Below are positions 7,097 to 16,343 of a stretch of 64,000 bases of DNA, one piece after another (positions within the stretch are counted from its first letter, which is position 1; each line of letters begins with the position of its first letter). The notes under the pieces were generated by a model. That model was not told the DNA's origin and searched no databases. It worked only from the letters and a program-made list of their open reading frames with translations. The stretch lies in assembly GCA_905198155.1 (NCBI GenBank), contig CAJKBQ010000011.1:1-64000 (forward strand), given 5' to 3'. The DNA is from an uncultured Eubacteriales bacterium. GTDB lineage: Bacteria; Bacillota; Clostridia; Oscillospirales; Acutalibacteraceae. Made by a program: the position numbers and the translations under genes.

Positions 7097-8545
7097 TTAG
7101 ATGATCCGGAACCCGTCGGACAGGACGCAGCGGCGTCTGCGGGTAAAGCTGCGGGCGCTGGTCAGCCCTTCGCCGGTGGGACCTGCGATGGTGAAGGTGG
7201 TGTGGCCTTCGCCGCCGAAGCCGATACCGGCGTACGACGGGGCGTTTTTGACGAAAATGGTCGTTTCGACCGCACGGGCGAACCGGGTCAGGTGATCGAC
7301 GTTTTTCGAGTGCATATGCGCGGTGTGGCGGTTGCCGTGCTCCGCTTTGACGGCGAGGTCAATCGCTTCGTCGATGTCATGCACCCGGACGATCGGCAGG
7401 ATCGGCATCATCAGTTCGTTTTGGACGAACGGGTGGTTGAAGTCCGTCTCCGCGATCAGGCAGCGGGCGTCGCCGACGTCCAGCCCGATCATTTTGGCGA
7501 TCACGGCGGCGTCGCGGCCGACGCACTTGCGGTTGACGGTCTTTTTGACCTTGCCGGTTTTCTTGTCGGTGACTTCGACCAGCACGATCTTGGCCAGTTC
7601 GTCCGCCTGCGCGCTCGTCAGCATATAGGCGCCGTTTTTCAGCATCCCGTCGATCAGCTGATCGGCGATATTGGCGAACGCAAACACCTCTTTTTCGGCG
7701 ATGCACGGGAGGTTGTTGTCAAATGTGCAGCCGTCGATGATGTCTTTGGCGGCTTTGGGGATGTCGGCGGTATCGTCCACGATGACGGGCGGGTTGCCCG
7801 CACCGGCACCGATGGCTTTTTTGCCGGACGACAGCACCGCGCGCACCACGCCCGGGCCGCCGGTGCAGACGAGCATCCGGATCACCGGGGACTCCTGCAT
7901 GATTTTGGCGGTTTCCATCGTCGGTTTGGCAACGGAAGCGACCAGCACGTCGGGACCTCCGGCGGCTTTGCACGCCCGGTTGACCAGATCGACCGCATAG
8001 TTGGACGTCGCAATCGCGCCCGGATGCGGGTTGAACACCACGCCGTTGCCGGCGGCGATCATGCCGATGCTGTTGCAGATGACGGTTTCGCTGGGGTTGG
8101 TGGACGGAGTGATGCTGCCGACGACGCCGAACGGCGCCATTTCGACCAGCGTGAGGCCGCAGTCGCCGGTTTTGGCTTCGGAAACAATGTCCTCCGTGCC
8201 GGGGGTTTTATCCGCGACCAGGATATGCTTCGCGGTTTTGTGATCCACGCGACCCATGCCGGTTTCGGCGACGCCCAGCTGCGCCAGGGTGGCGGCTTCG
8301 GCGCGGGTCAGCTTGCGGATTTCGGTAATCATTTTTTCGCGCTGCTCCACCGTCATGCTGCGGATTTCGGCGTAGCCCGCAGCGGCTGCTGCGATTGCGT
8401 CGTTCATATCCGCAAAAATGCCGATGAGCTTCCGGCCGTGGTATTGGGTGGAATCCCAGTCCTGAACCGGTGCGTCCGATTTCATCCCGCCGATGACGGC
8501 GCGGACGATTTCCTGGATTTGCGCTTCGGAAATGTCATAACTCAT
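7097..8545 (-). CDS. CoA-acylating propionaldehyde dehydrogenase (PduP-like)
   Basis: 482 residues. It oxidises propionaldehyde with NAD+ and CoA to propionyl-CoA. The N-terminal helix MSYDISEAQIQEIVRAVIGG is a classic encapsulation peptide, followed by a short linker and the aldehyde dehydrogenase fold. The likely catalytic Cys is C281 (DNNLPCIAEKEVF), and the cofactor-binding region GAGAGNPPVIVD is present. The chosen ATG has AGGAAGG upstream; an in-frame ATG 16 codons further upstream has no family support. It pairs with the adjacent alcohol dehydrogenase to cycle NAD(H) within the shell and with PduL to recycle CoA. Confidence 0.95.
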   Translation of the reverse strand: MSYDISEAQIQEIVRAVIGGMKSDAPVQDWDSTQYHGRKLIGIFADMNDAIAAAAAGYAEIRSMTVEQREKMITEIRKLTRAEAATLAQLGVAETGMGRVDHKTAKHILVADKTPGTEDIVSEAKTGDCGLTLVEMAPFGVVGSITPSTNPSETVICNSIGMIAAGNGVVFNPHPGAIATSNYAVDLVNRACKAAGGPDVLVASVAKPTMETAKIMQESPVIRMLVCTGGPGVVRAVLSSGKKAIGAGAGNPPVIVDDTADIPKAAKDIIDGCTFDNNLPCIAEKEVFAFANIADQLIDGMLKNGAYMLTSAQADELAKIVLVEVTDKKTGKVKKTVNRKCVGRDAAVIAKMIGLDVGDARCLIAETDFNHPFVQNELMMPILPIVRVHDIDEAIDLAVKAEHGNRHTAHMHSKNVDHLTRFARAVETTIFVKNAPSYAGIGFGGEGHTTFTIAGPTGEGLTSARSFTRRRRCVLSDGFRII

Positions 8546-8599
8546 AGGTTCGGATGACCTTCCTTTCGGGTAGATTTTGATCGGGAAAAGCAAAAGATT

Positions 8600-9373
8600 T
8601 TACCGGCAGAGGCGCTCCGCGAATTGCTGCGCGAAGTCGCCCATTTCGGTGTCTTGGGCGGCGGTGCCGCCGCTGACGCCGAATCCGCCGATGACGGCGC
8701 CGCTGCGGGTGATGGGCACGCCGCCGCCGAAGATCACGATTCGGCCGCCGTTGGTGTGCTGGATGCCGTACAGTTCGCCGCCCGGCGCCGCCAGCTGCGC
8801 CAGCGCTTTGGTGGGCATTTGCAGCGACACGGCGGTGAAGGCTTTGTTGGCGGCAATGTCGAGGCTGGCGATGAAGGCATCGTCGTCGCGGCGGAGTGCC
8901 AGCAGATTGCCGCCGTCGTCGCACACGGCTGCGACCAGCCGCAGCCCCATCGCGCGCGCCCGCGCCAGCACCACGTCGCACAGGATATCGGCCTGCGCGC
9001 TGGTGATGGTGTGCGGTTCCGTACGGCCGGAGCCGCACAAGGCGCGCATTGCGCGCAGCGCGTCGGCAAGGGCGGACTGCCACGCAGCGTCCGGTGCGTC
9101 GGCTTGCTCGGCCAAGGCGAGTGCCCCGTCGAGCGCGGCGCGCGCATCGTCGGTCGCGTCCAGCGTACCGGACGCCGTGTGCAGCGATGCGGCACAGCGG
9201 CGCAGCGTTTCCGCCTGAGCGGCGTAATCGGCCGGTGCGCCCGTCTGCACCGCGCGGCGCACGGCGGTCAGCATCCGGCTCAGCTGCGCCGCCAGCTCAC
9301 CGAGCGACGGCGGCAGCTTCCATTTGGTTTGTTCCAGCGCGGCCGCAAGCGCGTCGAGCGAAGGATTTGCCAT
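8600..9373 (-). CDS. GlcG/HbpS/PduO C-terminal-like protein with a novel N-terminal helical domain
   Basis: 257 residues. Residues ~122-257 match the GlcG/HbpS fold found at the C-terminus of PduO (ARAMGLRLVAAVCDDGGNLL, PITRSGAVIGGFGVSGGTAA), a domain that binds heme or corrinoid in some members. Residues 1-115 are Ala-rich helices I do not recognise, perhaps a targeting or oligomerisation domain. The adenosyltransferase half of PduO is absent, as expected for a B12-independent system. It sits between the activase and the aldehyde dehydrogenase. The Shine-Dalgarno AAAGGAG is clear. Its role in GRM compartments is not established. Confidence 0.8.
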   Translation of the reverse strand: MANPSLDALAAALEQTKWKLPPSLGELAAQLSRMLTAVRRAVQTGAPADYAAQAETLRRCAASLHTASGTLDATDDARAALDGALALAEQADAPDAAWQSALADALRAMRALCGSGRTEPHTITSAQADILCDVVLARARAMGLRLVAAVCDDGGNLLALRRDDDAFIASLDIAANKAFTAVSLQMPTKALAQLAAPGGELYGIQHTNGGRIVIFGGGVPITRSGAVIGGFGVSGGTAAQDTEMGDFAQQFAERLCR

Positions 9374-9408
9374 TGTTACCGCACTCCTTTGGGGGAAAAT
9401 TGGAGGAT

Positions 9409-10197
9409 TCAGCCGCCGATCTGGCAGCGGAGTCCGCTTTGCTGCGCCGTTTGCAGCAGTGTCTGCATATGCGCGTCCGTCAGCAGCGGCGTGTCGCCCA
9501 TGGGGTATTCGCGCCCCAGCGCCGCATATTTGTCGGCACCCAGCCGGTGATACGGCAGCAGATGCAGCTGCGTCACGCGCGGCAGGCTGGCGGCAAACGT
9601 CGCGATGGCCGAAATTTCGGCCGGGGTATCGTTAAATGTGGGAATCACCGGCACCCGGATGACCAGGTGCTGCGCGTGGACGGCCAGGCGTTTGGCGTTG
9701 GCCAGAATCCGCGTGTTGGGCTGGCCGGTAAATGCCTGATGTTTGGCGGAGTCCATGTGCTTGATGTCCAGCAGGTAGTGATCCAGCCACGGGAGCAGCC
9801 GGGCGACGGCGTCCCACGGCGCGCACGCCGTGGATTCGACGGCGGTGCTGATCCCTTCGTCGTGCGCCGCGTGCAGCAGCGCCGCGGCAAATGCCGGTTG
9901 GCACAGCACTTCGCCGCCCGACAGCGTCAGCCCGCCGCCCGACCGCCGGTAGTACGGCCGGTCGCGCAGCACCTCTGCCATCACTTCGGCGACGGTGACG
10001 TCGCGGCCGGTGATTCGGGGTTTGCCGGCCATGTGCATGGTCTGCACGGCAGACTCCTGGCCTTCGGGGTTGCAGCACCAGCGGCAGCGCAGCACGCAGC
10101 CTTTGAGGAAAACGATGGTGCGGATGCCGGGACCGTCGTGAACGGAAAACCGCTGAATGTCAAATATGCGGCCGGTTACGGTGCCGATATCGTTCAC
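9409..10197 (-). CDS. Glycyl radical enzyme activating enzyme (radical SAM, short PflA-like form)
   Basis: 262 residues from a GTG start preceded by AAAGGAGG. The radical-SAM cluster motif is GCVLRCRWC (CX3CX2C), and SGGGLTLSGGE follows, as in pyruvate formate-lyase activase. It uses S-adenosylmethionine and an electron to make the glycyl radical on the diol dehydratase encoded just upstream. Many activases of diol/glycerol dehydratases carry an inserted ferredoxin domain with extra CX2CX2C clusters after the radical-SAM motif. Here that region is a short loop without cysteines, so the protein has the compact architecture of PflA. Confidence 0.94.
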   Translation of the reverse strand: MNDIGTVTGRIFDIQRFSVHDGPGIRTIVFLKGCVLRCRWCCNPEGQESAVQTMHMAGKPRITGRDVTVAEVMAEVLRDRPYYRRSGGGLTLSGGEVLCQPAFAAALLHAAHDEGISTAVESTACAPWDAVARLLPWLDHYLLDIKHMDSAKHQAFTGQPNTRILANAKRLAVHAQHLVIRVPVIPTFNDTPAEISAIATFAASLPRVTQLHLLPYHRLGADKYAALGREYPMGDTPLLTDAHMQTLLQTAQQSGLRCQIGG

Positions 10198-10216
10198 GCG
10201 AACGCCTCCTTTGGGA

Positions 10217-12751
10217 TCAGAATCCCGCCTGCTCGGTGCGGCGGATGATATCGTCTTGCAGCGAACGGGACAGGGTGGTAAACAGGGCGCTGTATCCGGC
10301 GACGCGGACGACCAGCGACTTGTAGTTTTCGGGGTGCCGCTGCGCGTCCAGCAGCGTTTCGCGGCTGACGACGTTGAACTGCATATGGCTGCCCTTTTGG
10401 TCGAAGTATCCGCGCACCAGCGCAACGAAGCTTTGCAGCCCCGCGGTGCCTGCCAGGGCGGACGGGTGGAACTTCATGTTGTACAGCGTCCCGTTGGACG
10501 CGATGGCGTGATCCAGCCGCGAAACGGAATTGGCGGCTGCGGTGGGGCCGTGGGTGTCGCGCCCGGCGGCCGGGGAGACGCCGTCCGCCACCGGGGTGAA
10601 CGCATAGCGCCCGTCCGGTGTGGCGCCGGTCTGCGCGCCGAGCGGCACGTTGGCCGACACGGGGTACAGACCCGCTTGGAACTGGCCGCCGCGGGGATTG
10701 TGATACTGTTCGAGCGGCCGGGTGTAGGTATAGGCGACGTCGCGGGCGAACAGATCCACCGTGCGGTCGTCGTTGCCGTATTTGGGCAGCGCGTCGATCC
10801 AGCCGAGAAGCCGGGTGTAAAACGCCTGCTGCGCGGGCGTCGCGTCGCTGCGGCTGAGCACACCGGCGATTTGCGCGACGGTGGCTTCGGTAACCGGCTT
10901 GCCCTGCGCCTGCATGGCGGCGGCGACCTGTGCGGTCATTGCCGCAATTTGCTGCGGGGTGCGCGGGGTGCGGCCGTAATTGTGGTCGAGCGCGTCGCGG
11001 AACTGGGCGAGCGTCAGGCGGCGCTCGTCGTACACGAGCGTTTTGACGGCGTACAGCCCGTCCGCCATGTTGGCGATGCCGAACCCTTGCGGGCCGGTAA
11101 AGTTGTATACCGCGCCGCCTTCTTCGACCGTTTTGCCGCGGGCGATGCAGTCGTCCACCATGCCGGACAGGAACGGCAGCGGGCAGCGCTCGGCGTGCGC
11201 GCAGTCGATCGCGTTGTCGGCGTTGACCATCAGCCGGATGAAGTAATCCATCTGGGCTTTGTAGGCGCCGTAGAATTCGTCAAAGGTGTTCAGCTGCTCG
11301 GCTTCGCCCGTTTGGGGGCCGACTTGCGTGCCGTCGGTGTCGCGGCCGTTGCGGAACGCGAATTCCGCCGGGCGGCACATATTGAAGAACGCGGCGTCGT
11401 GCCAGCCTTCGGTTTTGCCGGGGCACTGCGGCTCCACGCAGCCGATGATGCAGTAATTGCGCGCGTCTGCCAGGGTCAGGCCGCGGTTGAGCAGCGCGGG
11501 GATGATGACTTCGTCGTTGTAATAAGCCGGCAGTCCGATCCCGGTGCGGGTCAGCTCAGCCGCTTTCATCAGGAAGTCCTGCGGCGAACCGTTCCACACG
11601 CGCACCGACAGCGACGGCATGGGCAGATGCACATGCATGGACGCCTGGATGCACATGAACGACAGGTCGTTGGTGGCGTCCAGTCCGTGAATGTCTTGGC
11701 CGCCGGCGATCAGGTTTTGGAACAGGCTGTACCCGGCAAAGCCTTCCGCCGAGGCGGCGTCACGCACTTTGTTCAGGTCGTTGAGCTTGACCCAGATGCA
11801 ATCGATCAGCTCCTGCGCTTCGGCAGGGGTGATGCGGTGGGCGTCCAGGTCGGCTTTGTAGTAGGGGTACATATACTGGTCGAACCGGCCGGGAGAGATC
11901 GAGTGGCCGCTCGATTCGATTTGCAGCAGCAGCTGCACGAACCAGAACGACTGGCACGCTTCCGCAAACGACCGGGCGCCGAATTCCGGCACATGGGCGC
12001 AGCGGGCGGCGATGGCCTCCAGCTCGGCGCGGCGGACGGGGTCGGCGCAGTGCAGCGCTTCTTCCGTCGCCAGCGCAGCGTAGCGGTGCGCATAGGTGAT
12101 GGCGGCGTCGCACGAGCGGATCACCGACTGCAGAAACGCTGTGCGGTGCGCACAGTCGGCGTCGCCGGGCGACACGCGGCCGAGCGCGTCCTGCGCGCGG
12201 GCGATGATCCCGCGGTAGCCTTCGGCCAGCACGCGGTCATAGTGGACGCTGACGTGCCCCACCCCGTTGTAAAAATAGTTGCCGGGGGTAAACACGTTGT
12301 GCGCCATGGCCAGCAGCGTTTCGGGCGCCATGTAGGACGTCGCCAGCTCGCTGGTGGTTTTGCCCGCCCAGTACGGATGCACCGCCGCCAGCCGGCGTTT
12401 GGTGTCGTCCGAAATTTCGAACGGGTCGGCCGACCGGGTGGCGACGGTGTCAAACTCCTGCGCCAGCCATTCGAACGAAAATTCCGGGAACGTCTGGCAG
12501 CTGCGCGGCGCGCGGGTGGCGCTGCCGACGATCAGCTCGTCGGGGCGGATGGTGATCGGAATTTGCTCCAATATATGCGCAAACGCTTTGGATCTGCGCA
12601 CCACCATCGGTTCCCTTTCGGTTTGGCGGTAGGACTCCGTCAGCAGCTCGGCGCGATCCGGTTCAATTTGCGGCGGATTGCGGAACAGCTCCGCCACCAG
12701 CCGGTCGATGCGCGGGGATTTGGGCGCGTCGTAGATCGTGTAAGCATTCAT
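10217..12751 (-). CDS. Glycyl radical 1,2-propanediol dehydratase (B12-independent)
   Basis: 844 residues, typical of the family. It removes water from (S)-1,2-propanediol to give propionaldehyde. The active-site Cys is C438 in GCVEP, with E440, the signature of glycerol/propanediol dehydratases rather than of CutC or PFL. The C-terminal radical loop RVAGYSALF places the glycyl radical at G819. H166 (GVGHVSV) and the SGHSIS motif near 281 fit the substrate pocket. No N-terminal extension resembling an encapsulation peptide is present. It is the signature enzyme of the compartment, flanked by aldolase and activase; glycerol could be an alternative substrate. Confidence 0.94.
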   Translation of the reverse strand: MNAYTIYDAPKSPRIDRLVAELFRNPPQIEPDRAELLTESYRQTEREPMVVRRSKAFAHILEQIPITIRPDELIVGSATRAPRSCQTFPEFSFEWLAQEFDTVATRSADPFEISDDTKRRLAAVHPYWAGKTTSELATSYMAPETLLAMAHNVFTPGNYFYNGVGHVSVHYDRVLAEGYRGIIARAQDALGRVSPGDADCAHRTAFLQSVIRSCDAAITYAHRYAALATEEALHCADPVRRAELEAIAARCAHVPEFGARSFAEACQSFWFVQLLLQIESSGHSISPGRFDQYMYPYYKADLDAHRITPAEAQELIDCIWVKLNDLNKVRDAASAEGFAGYSLFQNLIAGGQDIHGLDATNDLSFMCIQASMHVHLPMPSLSVRVWNGSPQDFLMKAAELTRTGIGLPAYYNDEVIIPALLNRGLTLADARNYCIIGCVEPQCPGKTEGWHDAAFFNMCRPAEFAFRNGRDTDGTQVGPQTGEAEQLNTFDEFYGAYKAQMDYFIRLMVNADNAIDCAHAERCPLPFLSGMVDDCIARGKTVEEGGAVYNFTGPQGFGIANMADGLYAVKTLVYDERRLTLAQFRDALDHNYGRTPRTPQQIAAMTAQVAAAMQAQGKPVTEATVAQIAGVLSRSDATPAQQAFYTRLLGWIDALPKYGNDDRTVDLFARDVAYTYTRPLEQYHNPRGGQFQAGLYPVSANVPLGAQTGATPDGRYAFTPVADGVSPAAGRDTHGPTAAANSVSRLDHAIASNGTLYNMKFHPSALAGTAGLQSFVALVRGYFDQKGSHMQFNVVSRETLLDAQRHPENYKSLVVRVAGYSALFTTLSRSLQDDIIRRTEQAGF

Positions 12752-12775
12752 AATTCGTCCGTCCTTTTCGCCGGA

Positions 12776-13588
12776 TTATTTGCCGAGCGCGGCCAGCACC
12801 TTTTTGGTGATTTCGGCAACCAGCGCGTCGTCGCCGGTCGGCGCCGCATGACCGCCGCAGGCGCATTTGGCATCGACGGCATTCGCTTTGCATACGCACT
12901 TGTCGGTGCCGCGGTTTTCGCATTTCTGGCAGCCGGGGTGGCGGCCCGGAATCTGCATCTTTTTGCGCAGCTCCATCAGCTTCTGCAGGTCGCCGCACGA
13001 CAGCTCCTGCACGCCGCCGATCTGCGACGCAAGCATAGAGATTTTGGCAAAATATTCGACTTCGTCCATCACGAAAAACGCTTTCATCAGCGTGTTGCCG
13101 ACGGAGAGCGCGCCGTGGTTCTGCAGCAGGAACGCGTCGTGGTTTTGGATGTACGGCTCGAGCGAATCCGGGATTTCCATGGTGGACGGGGTGCCGTACA
13201 CGCACACCGGCACGGTGCCGACGGTGAGGATGGCTTCCGGCAGGATGAATTTATCCAGCGGGATGTTGCAGACGGCAAACGCGGTCGCGGTCGGCGGATG
13301 GGCATGCACCACGGCGTTCACGTCCGGACGCTCGCGGTAGACGCGCATATGCATCTTGATTTCGGACGACGGATTCAGCTTGCCTTCGATTTTGTTGCCG
13401 TTGGCGTCGATTTTGATAATCATGTCCGGGGTCATATAGCCTTTGGACACGCCGGTGGGGGTGCAGTAGAACTCGTTGGGGCCGACTTTGACGGAGATGT
13501 TGCCGTCGTTGGCGGCAACGAACCCTTTTTGGTAGATCCGGCTGCCGATGTCGCAGATTTCTTTTTTGATTTCATACACAGACTGCAT
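12776..13588 (-). CDS. Class II aldolase (rhamnulose/fuculose-1-phosphate aldolase) with Cys-rich linker and encapsulation peptide
   Basis: 270 residues. The catalytic domain (1-210) has E76 (NPSSE), H95 and H97 (VVHAHPP) and H158 (QNHGALSVG), the zinc-binding set of L-fuculose-phosphate-type aldolases. It splits the sugar 1-phosphate into DHAP and L-lactaldehyde. The C-terminal tail DDALVAEITKKVLAALGK is an encapsulation peptide. Between them lies a 30-residue linker with six cysteines (C220, C223, C231, C233, C242, C244), suggesting a metal or Fe-S site. With rhaA and rhaB in the operon the likely substrate is L-rhamnulose-1-phosphate; C. phytofermentans-type GRM5 loci use one such enzyme for fucose and rhamnose. 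Confidence 0.93.
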   Translation of the reverse strand: MQSVYEIKKEICDIGSRIYQKGFVAANDGNISVKVGPNEFYCTPTGVSKGYMTPDMIIKIDANGNKIEGKLNPSSEIKMHMRVYRERPDVNAVVHAHPPTATAFAVCNIPLDKFILPEAILTVGTVPVCVYGTPSTMEIPDSLEPYIQNHDAFLLQNHGALSVGNTLMKAFFVMDEVEYFAKISMLASQIGGVQELSCGDLQKLMELRKKMQIPGRHPGCQKCENRGTDKCVCKANAVDAKCACGGHAAPTGDDALVAEITKKVLAALGK

Positions 13589-13636
13589 GGTAAATCGCTC
13601 CTTTATATTTGAAAAAGTCTATGGGTGGACGGAAAA

Positions 13637-14824
13637 TTACTGCGCCAGGCGGGCGGTGTCGAGCGCGATCATATACTCTTCGTCGGTCGGGATCACCCAC
13701 GTCTGCACGCGGGCGCCGGGGGCGGAGATGTTTTGCTCCTCGCCGTGGACGGCGTTTTTCGCCGGGTCGATGGCGATGCCCAGCGCATCCAGCTGGTCGC
13801 AGACCATGGCGCGCAGGTTGCTTTGATTTTCGCCGATGCCGGCGGTGAAGACGAGCACATCGAGGCCGTTCATCTCGGCGATGTAGCCGCCGATGATCTT
13901 TTTGATCGCGGTGGACAGGATTTTGAGCGCCAGCGCCGCGCGCTCGTTGCCGTCGGCTGCGGCGGCAGAGACTTCGCGGAAGTCGTTGCTCACGCCGGAA
14001 ATGCCCAGCAGGCCGCTTTTGCGGTTGAGCATATTTTCCACGTCGGTACCGCTCATACCGAGGTTATTGATGAGGTAGGTAACGACGGTGGGGTCGATCG
14101 AACCGGAGCGCGTGCCCATCGGGACGCCCTCCTGCGGGGTGAAGCCCATGGAGGTGTCGATCGCTTTGCCCAGGCATTCCGCCGTGATCGACGAGCCGTT
14201 GCCGAGGTGGCAGGTGATGATTTTCAGCTGATCCATCGGCTTGCCGACCAGCTCGGCCGCGCGGGCGGACACATAGCGGTGGCTGGTGCCGTGGAACCCG
14301 TAGCGGCGAATCTGGTGCTGCTCATACAGCTCGTAGGGGATGGGGTAGATGTATGCGCTCGGCGCCATGGTCGCGTAGAACGACGTGTCGAACACGGCAA
14401 TCTGCGGCTTGTCCGGCATCAGGCGCAGGCAGCCGCGGATCCCGCTGATGGCGGGCGGGCCGTGCAGCGGATTCAGCGGGACGATGGACTCCAGGTAATG
14501 AATCACGTCGTCGGTGACGCGCATGGATTCTTTCAGCTTGCCGCCGTGCGCCACGCGGTGACCGACGGCGTCGATTTCGGCCACATCGGCGATCACGCCG
14601 TGCACCGGGTCGGTCAGCAGGCGCAGCACTTCGGCCAGCGCCGCTTCGTGATCCGGCAGGGGCATTTCGACTTTGTACGGCGTGTCGCCCGTTTTTTTGT
14701 GGGTGACAATGCCGCCGGTGCCGATGCATTCGCAATTGCCTTTGGCGAGCAGCTTTTTCTGCGCCATGTCGATCAGCTGGTATTTCAGCGACGAACTGCC
14801 GGCATTGATGACAAGGATTTTCAT
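13637..14824 (-). CDS. ackA: Acetate/propionate kinase
   Basis: 395 residues. ASKHA-fold kinase with the N-terminal NAGSSSLKY motif, the GFHGTSHRYV and HLGNGSS signatures and GTRSGSIDPT. It converts propionyl-phosphate from PduL plus ADP to propionate and ATP, the energy yield of the pathway (PduW role). The sequence does not separate acetate from propionate preference. No encapsulation peptide is visible, so it probably acts in the cytosol. The start follows AAAGGAG. It lies between rhaB and the aldolase gene. Confidence 0.95.
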   Translation of the reverse strand: MKILVINAGSSSLKYQLIDMAQKKLLAKGNCECIGTGGIVTHKKTGDTPYKVEMPLPDHEAALAEVLRLLTDPVHGVIADVAEIDAVGHRVAHGGKLKESMRVTDDVIHYLESIVPLNPLHGPPAISGIRGCLRLMPDKPQIAVFDTSFYATMAPSAYIYPIPYELYEQHQIRRYGFHGTSHRYVSARAAELVGKPMDQLKIITCHLGNGSSITAECLGKAIDTSMGFTPQEGVPMGTRSGSIDPTVVTYLINNLGMSGTDVENMLNRKSGLLGISGVSNDFREVSAAAADGNERAALALKILSTAIKKIIGGYIAEMNGLDVLVFTAGIGENQSNLRAMVCDQLDALGIAIDPAKNAVHGEEQNISAPGARVQTWVIPTDEEYMIALDTARLAQ

Positions 14825-14852
14825 GAAATGACAGGACTCCTTTCGGCTGGGA

Positions 14853-16322
14853 TTACTTTACGATCCGGACAAACCGGTCGTACGCCGCGTCGTATGCGGC
14901 GGTGTTCTGCGGGGCGTAGTGCTTGGGGTCTTCGGACTGCGCCACCGCGCGGCGGACGGCTTTGAGGTCGGCAAACACGCCGAGCGCCATCAGCTGCACC
15001 GCGATGTTGCCCATGGCCGTCGCTTCGATGGGACCGGCGACGACCGGGATGCTGCAGCTGTCGGCGGTCATCTGGCACAGCAGGCGGTCTTTGGTGCCGC
15101 CGCCGATCATGTGAATCGCGCCGTAGGCCTGGCCGGTCACATCGCGCAGCCCGCAGAAGGTGTAGCGGTATTTCATCGCGAGGCTTTCGTAGATGCAGCG
15201 CATGATCTCGCCGCGCGTCTGCGGGACGTACTGGTTCGTTTCGGCACAGAACTCCTGCACCCGGCGGGGCAGGTTGCCCGGCACGCCGAACCGCGGATCG
15301 TCCGGGTCGATAAAGCAGCGGAACGGCTCGCACGCGACGGCTTCGCGCTCCAGGTCGGCGTAAGTGACCTGCGCGCCTTCGCGGATCCACTGGCGGCGCG
15401 ATTCCTGGATCAGCCACAGACCGATGATGTTTTTCAGGAAGCGCACGGAGTAGCCGACGCCGCCTTCGTTGGTAAAGTTGTGCGCAAAGCTTTTGTCGTT
15501 GATCACGGGGTGATCCAGCTCGGTGCCGAACAGCGACCAGGTGCCGCAGCTGATGTACACAAAATCATTGTCCTGCGACGGGACGGACGCGACGGCGGAC
15601 GCGGTGTCGTGCGTGGCAACGGCGATCACCGGCACTTTGGGGCAACCCAGCTCTTCACAGATTTCGTCGGTCAGCAGCCCGTAGGTTTCGCCGGTCTTGA
15701 TGACCGGGGGCAGCAGCCGGGCGGGGATGCCCAGCTCGTCGAGCAGCGGGGTGTTCCAGTCGTGCGTGACCGGGTCCAGCAACTGCGACGTGGACGCGAT
15801 GCTGAATTCCGCGCGCTGCACGCCCGTGAGGAAGTAAGCGAACAGGTCCGGCATGAACAGCAGCTTGTCGGCGTGCGCCAGCTGCGCCGGCTCGTCGAGC
15901 ACCATGCTGTACAGCTGGAACAGCGTGTTCAGGTTGACCAGCTGGATCCCGGTGCGGCGGTACAGTTCTTCTTTCGGGATTTTCTGGTATACTTTTTCGG
16001 GGATGCCGTCGGTGCGCGTGTCGCGGTAATGCACCGGGTTGCGCATCAGGTGGCCTTTGGCGTCCACCAGACCGTAATCCACGCCCCAGGTGTCGATGCC
16101 GATGGCGTCGAACCCGCCGGCGTGCACGGCTTTGGTGATGCCCTGCTTGATCTCGAAAAACAGGCGCAGCACGTCCCACTGGAACACGCCGTTGATCATC
16201 ACGGGGTCGTTGCTGAACCGGTGGATTTCTTCCATTTGGATCCGCCCGCCGTCAAACGTCCCTAGGATGGCGCGCCCGCTGGACGCACCGAAGTCGAATG
16301 CCAAAATGCGTTTGCTTGTCAT
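14853..16322 (-). CDS. rhaB: Rhamnulokinase
   Basis: 489 residues, FGGY sugar-kinase family. The N-terminal phosphate-binding motif is AFDFGASSGRAILG; GIDTWGVDYGLVD and HYRDTRTDG follow as in RhaB, and the C-terminal half has MIGGGTKDRLLCQM. It phosphorylates L-rhamnulose at O1 for the aldolase encoded downstream. Length and motifs match rhamnulokinase rather than fuculokinase. It follows rhaA by 21 bases and begins after GGAGGAA. Cytosolic, no targeting peptide seen. Confidence 0.95.
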   Translation of the reverse strand: MTSKRILAFDFGASSGRAILGTFDGGRIQMEEIHRFSNDPVMINGVFQWDVLRLFFEIKQGITKAVHAGGFDAIGIDTWGVDYGLVDAKGHLMRNPVHYRDTRTDGIPEKVYQKIPKEELYRRTGIQLVNLNTLFQLYSMVLDEPAQLAHADKLLFMPDLFAYFLTGVQRAEFSIASTSQLLDPVTHDWNTPLLDELGIPARLLPPVIKTGETYGLLTDEICEELGCPKVPVIAVATHDTASAVASVPSQDNDFVYISCGTWSLFGTELDHPVINDKSFAHNFTNEGGVGYSVRFLKNIIGLWLIQESRRQWIREGAQVTYADLEREAVACEPFRCFIDPDDPRFGVPGNLPRRVQEFCAETNQYVPQTRGEIMRCIYESLAMKYRYTFCGLRDVTGQAYGAIHMIGGGTKDRLLCQMTADSCSIPVVAGPIEATAMGNIAVQLMALGVFADLKAVRRAVAQSEDPKHYAPQNTAAYDAAYDRFVRIVK

Positions 16323-16343
16323 ACGGGATTCCTCCGTTTTCGT

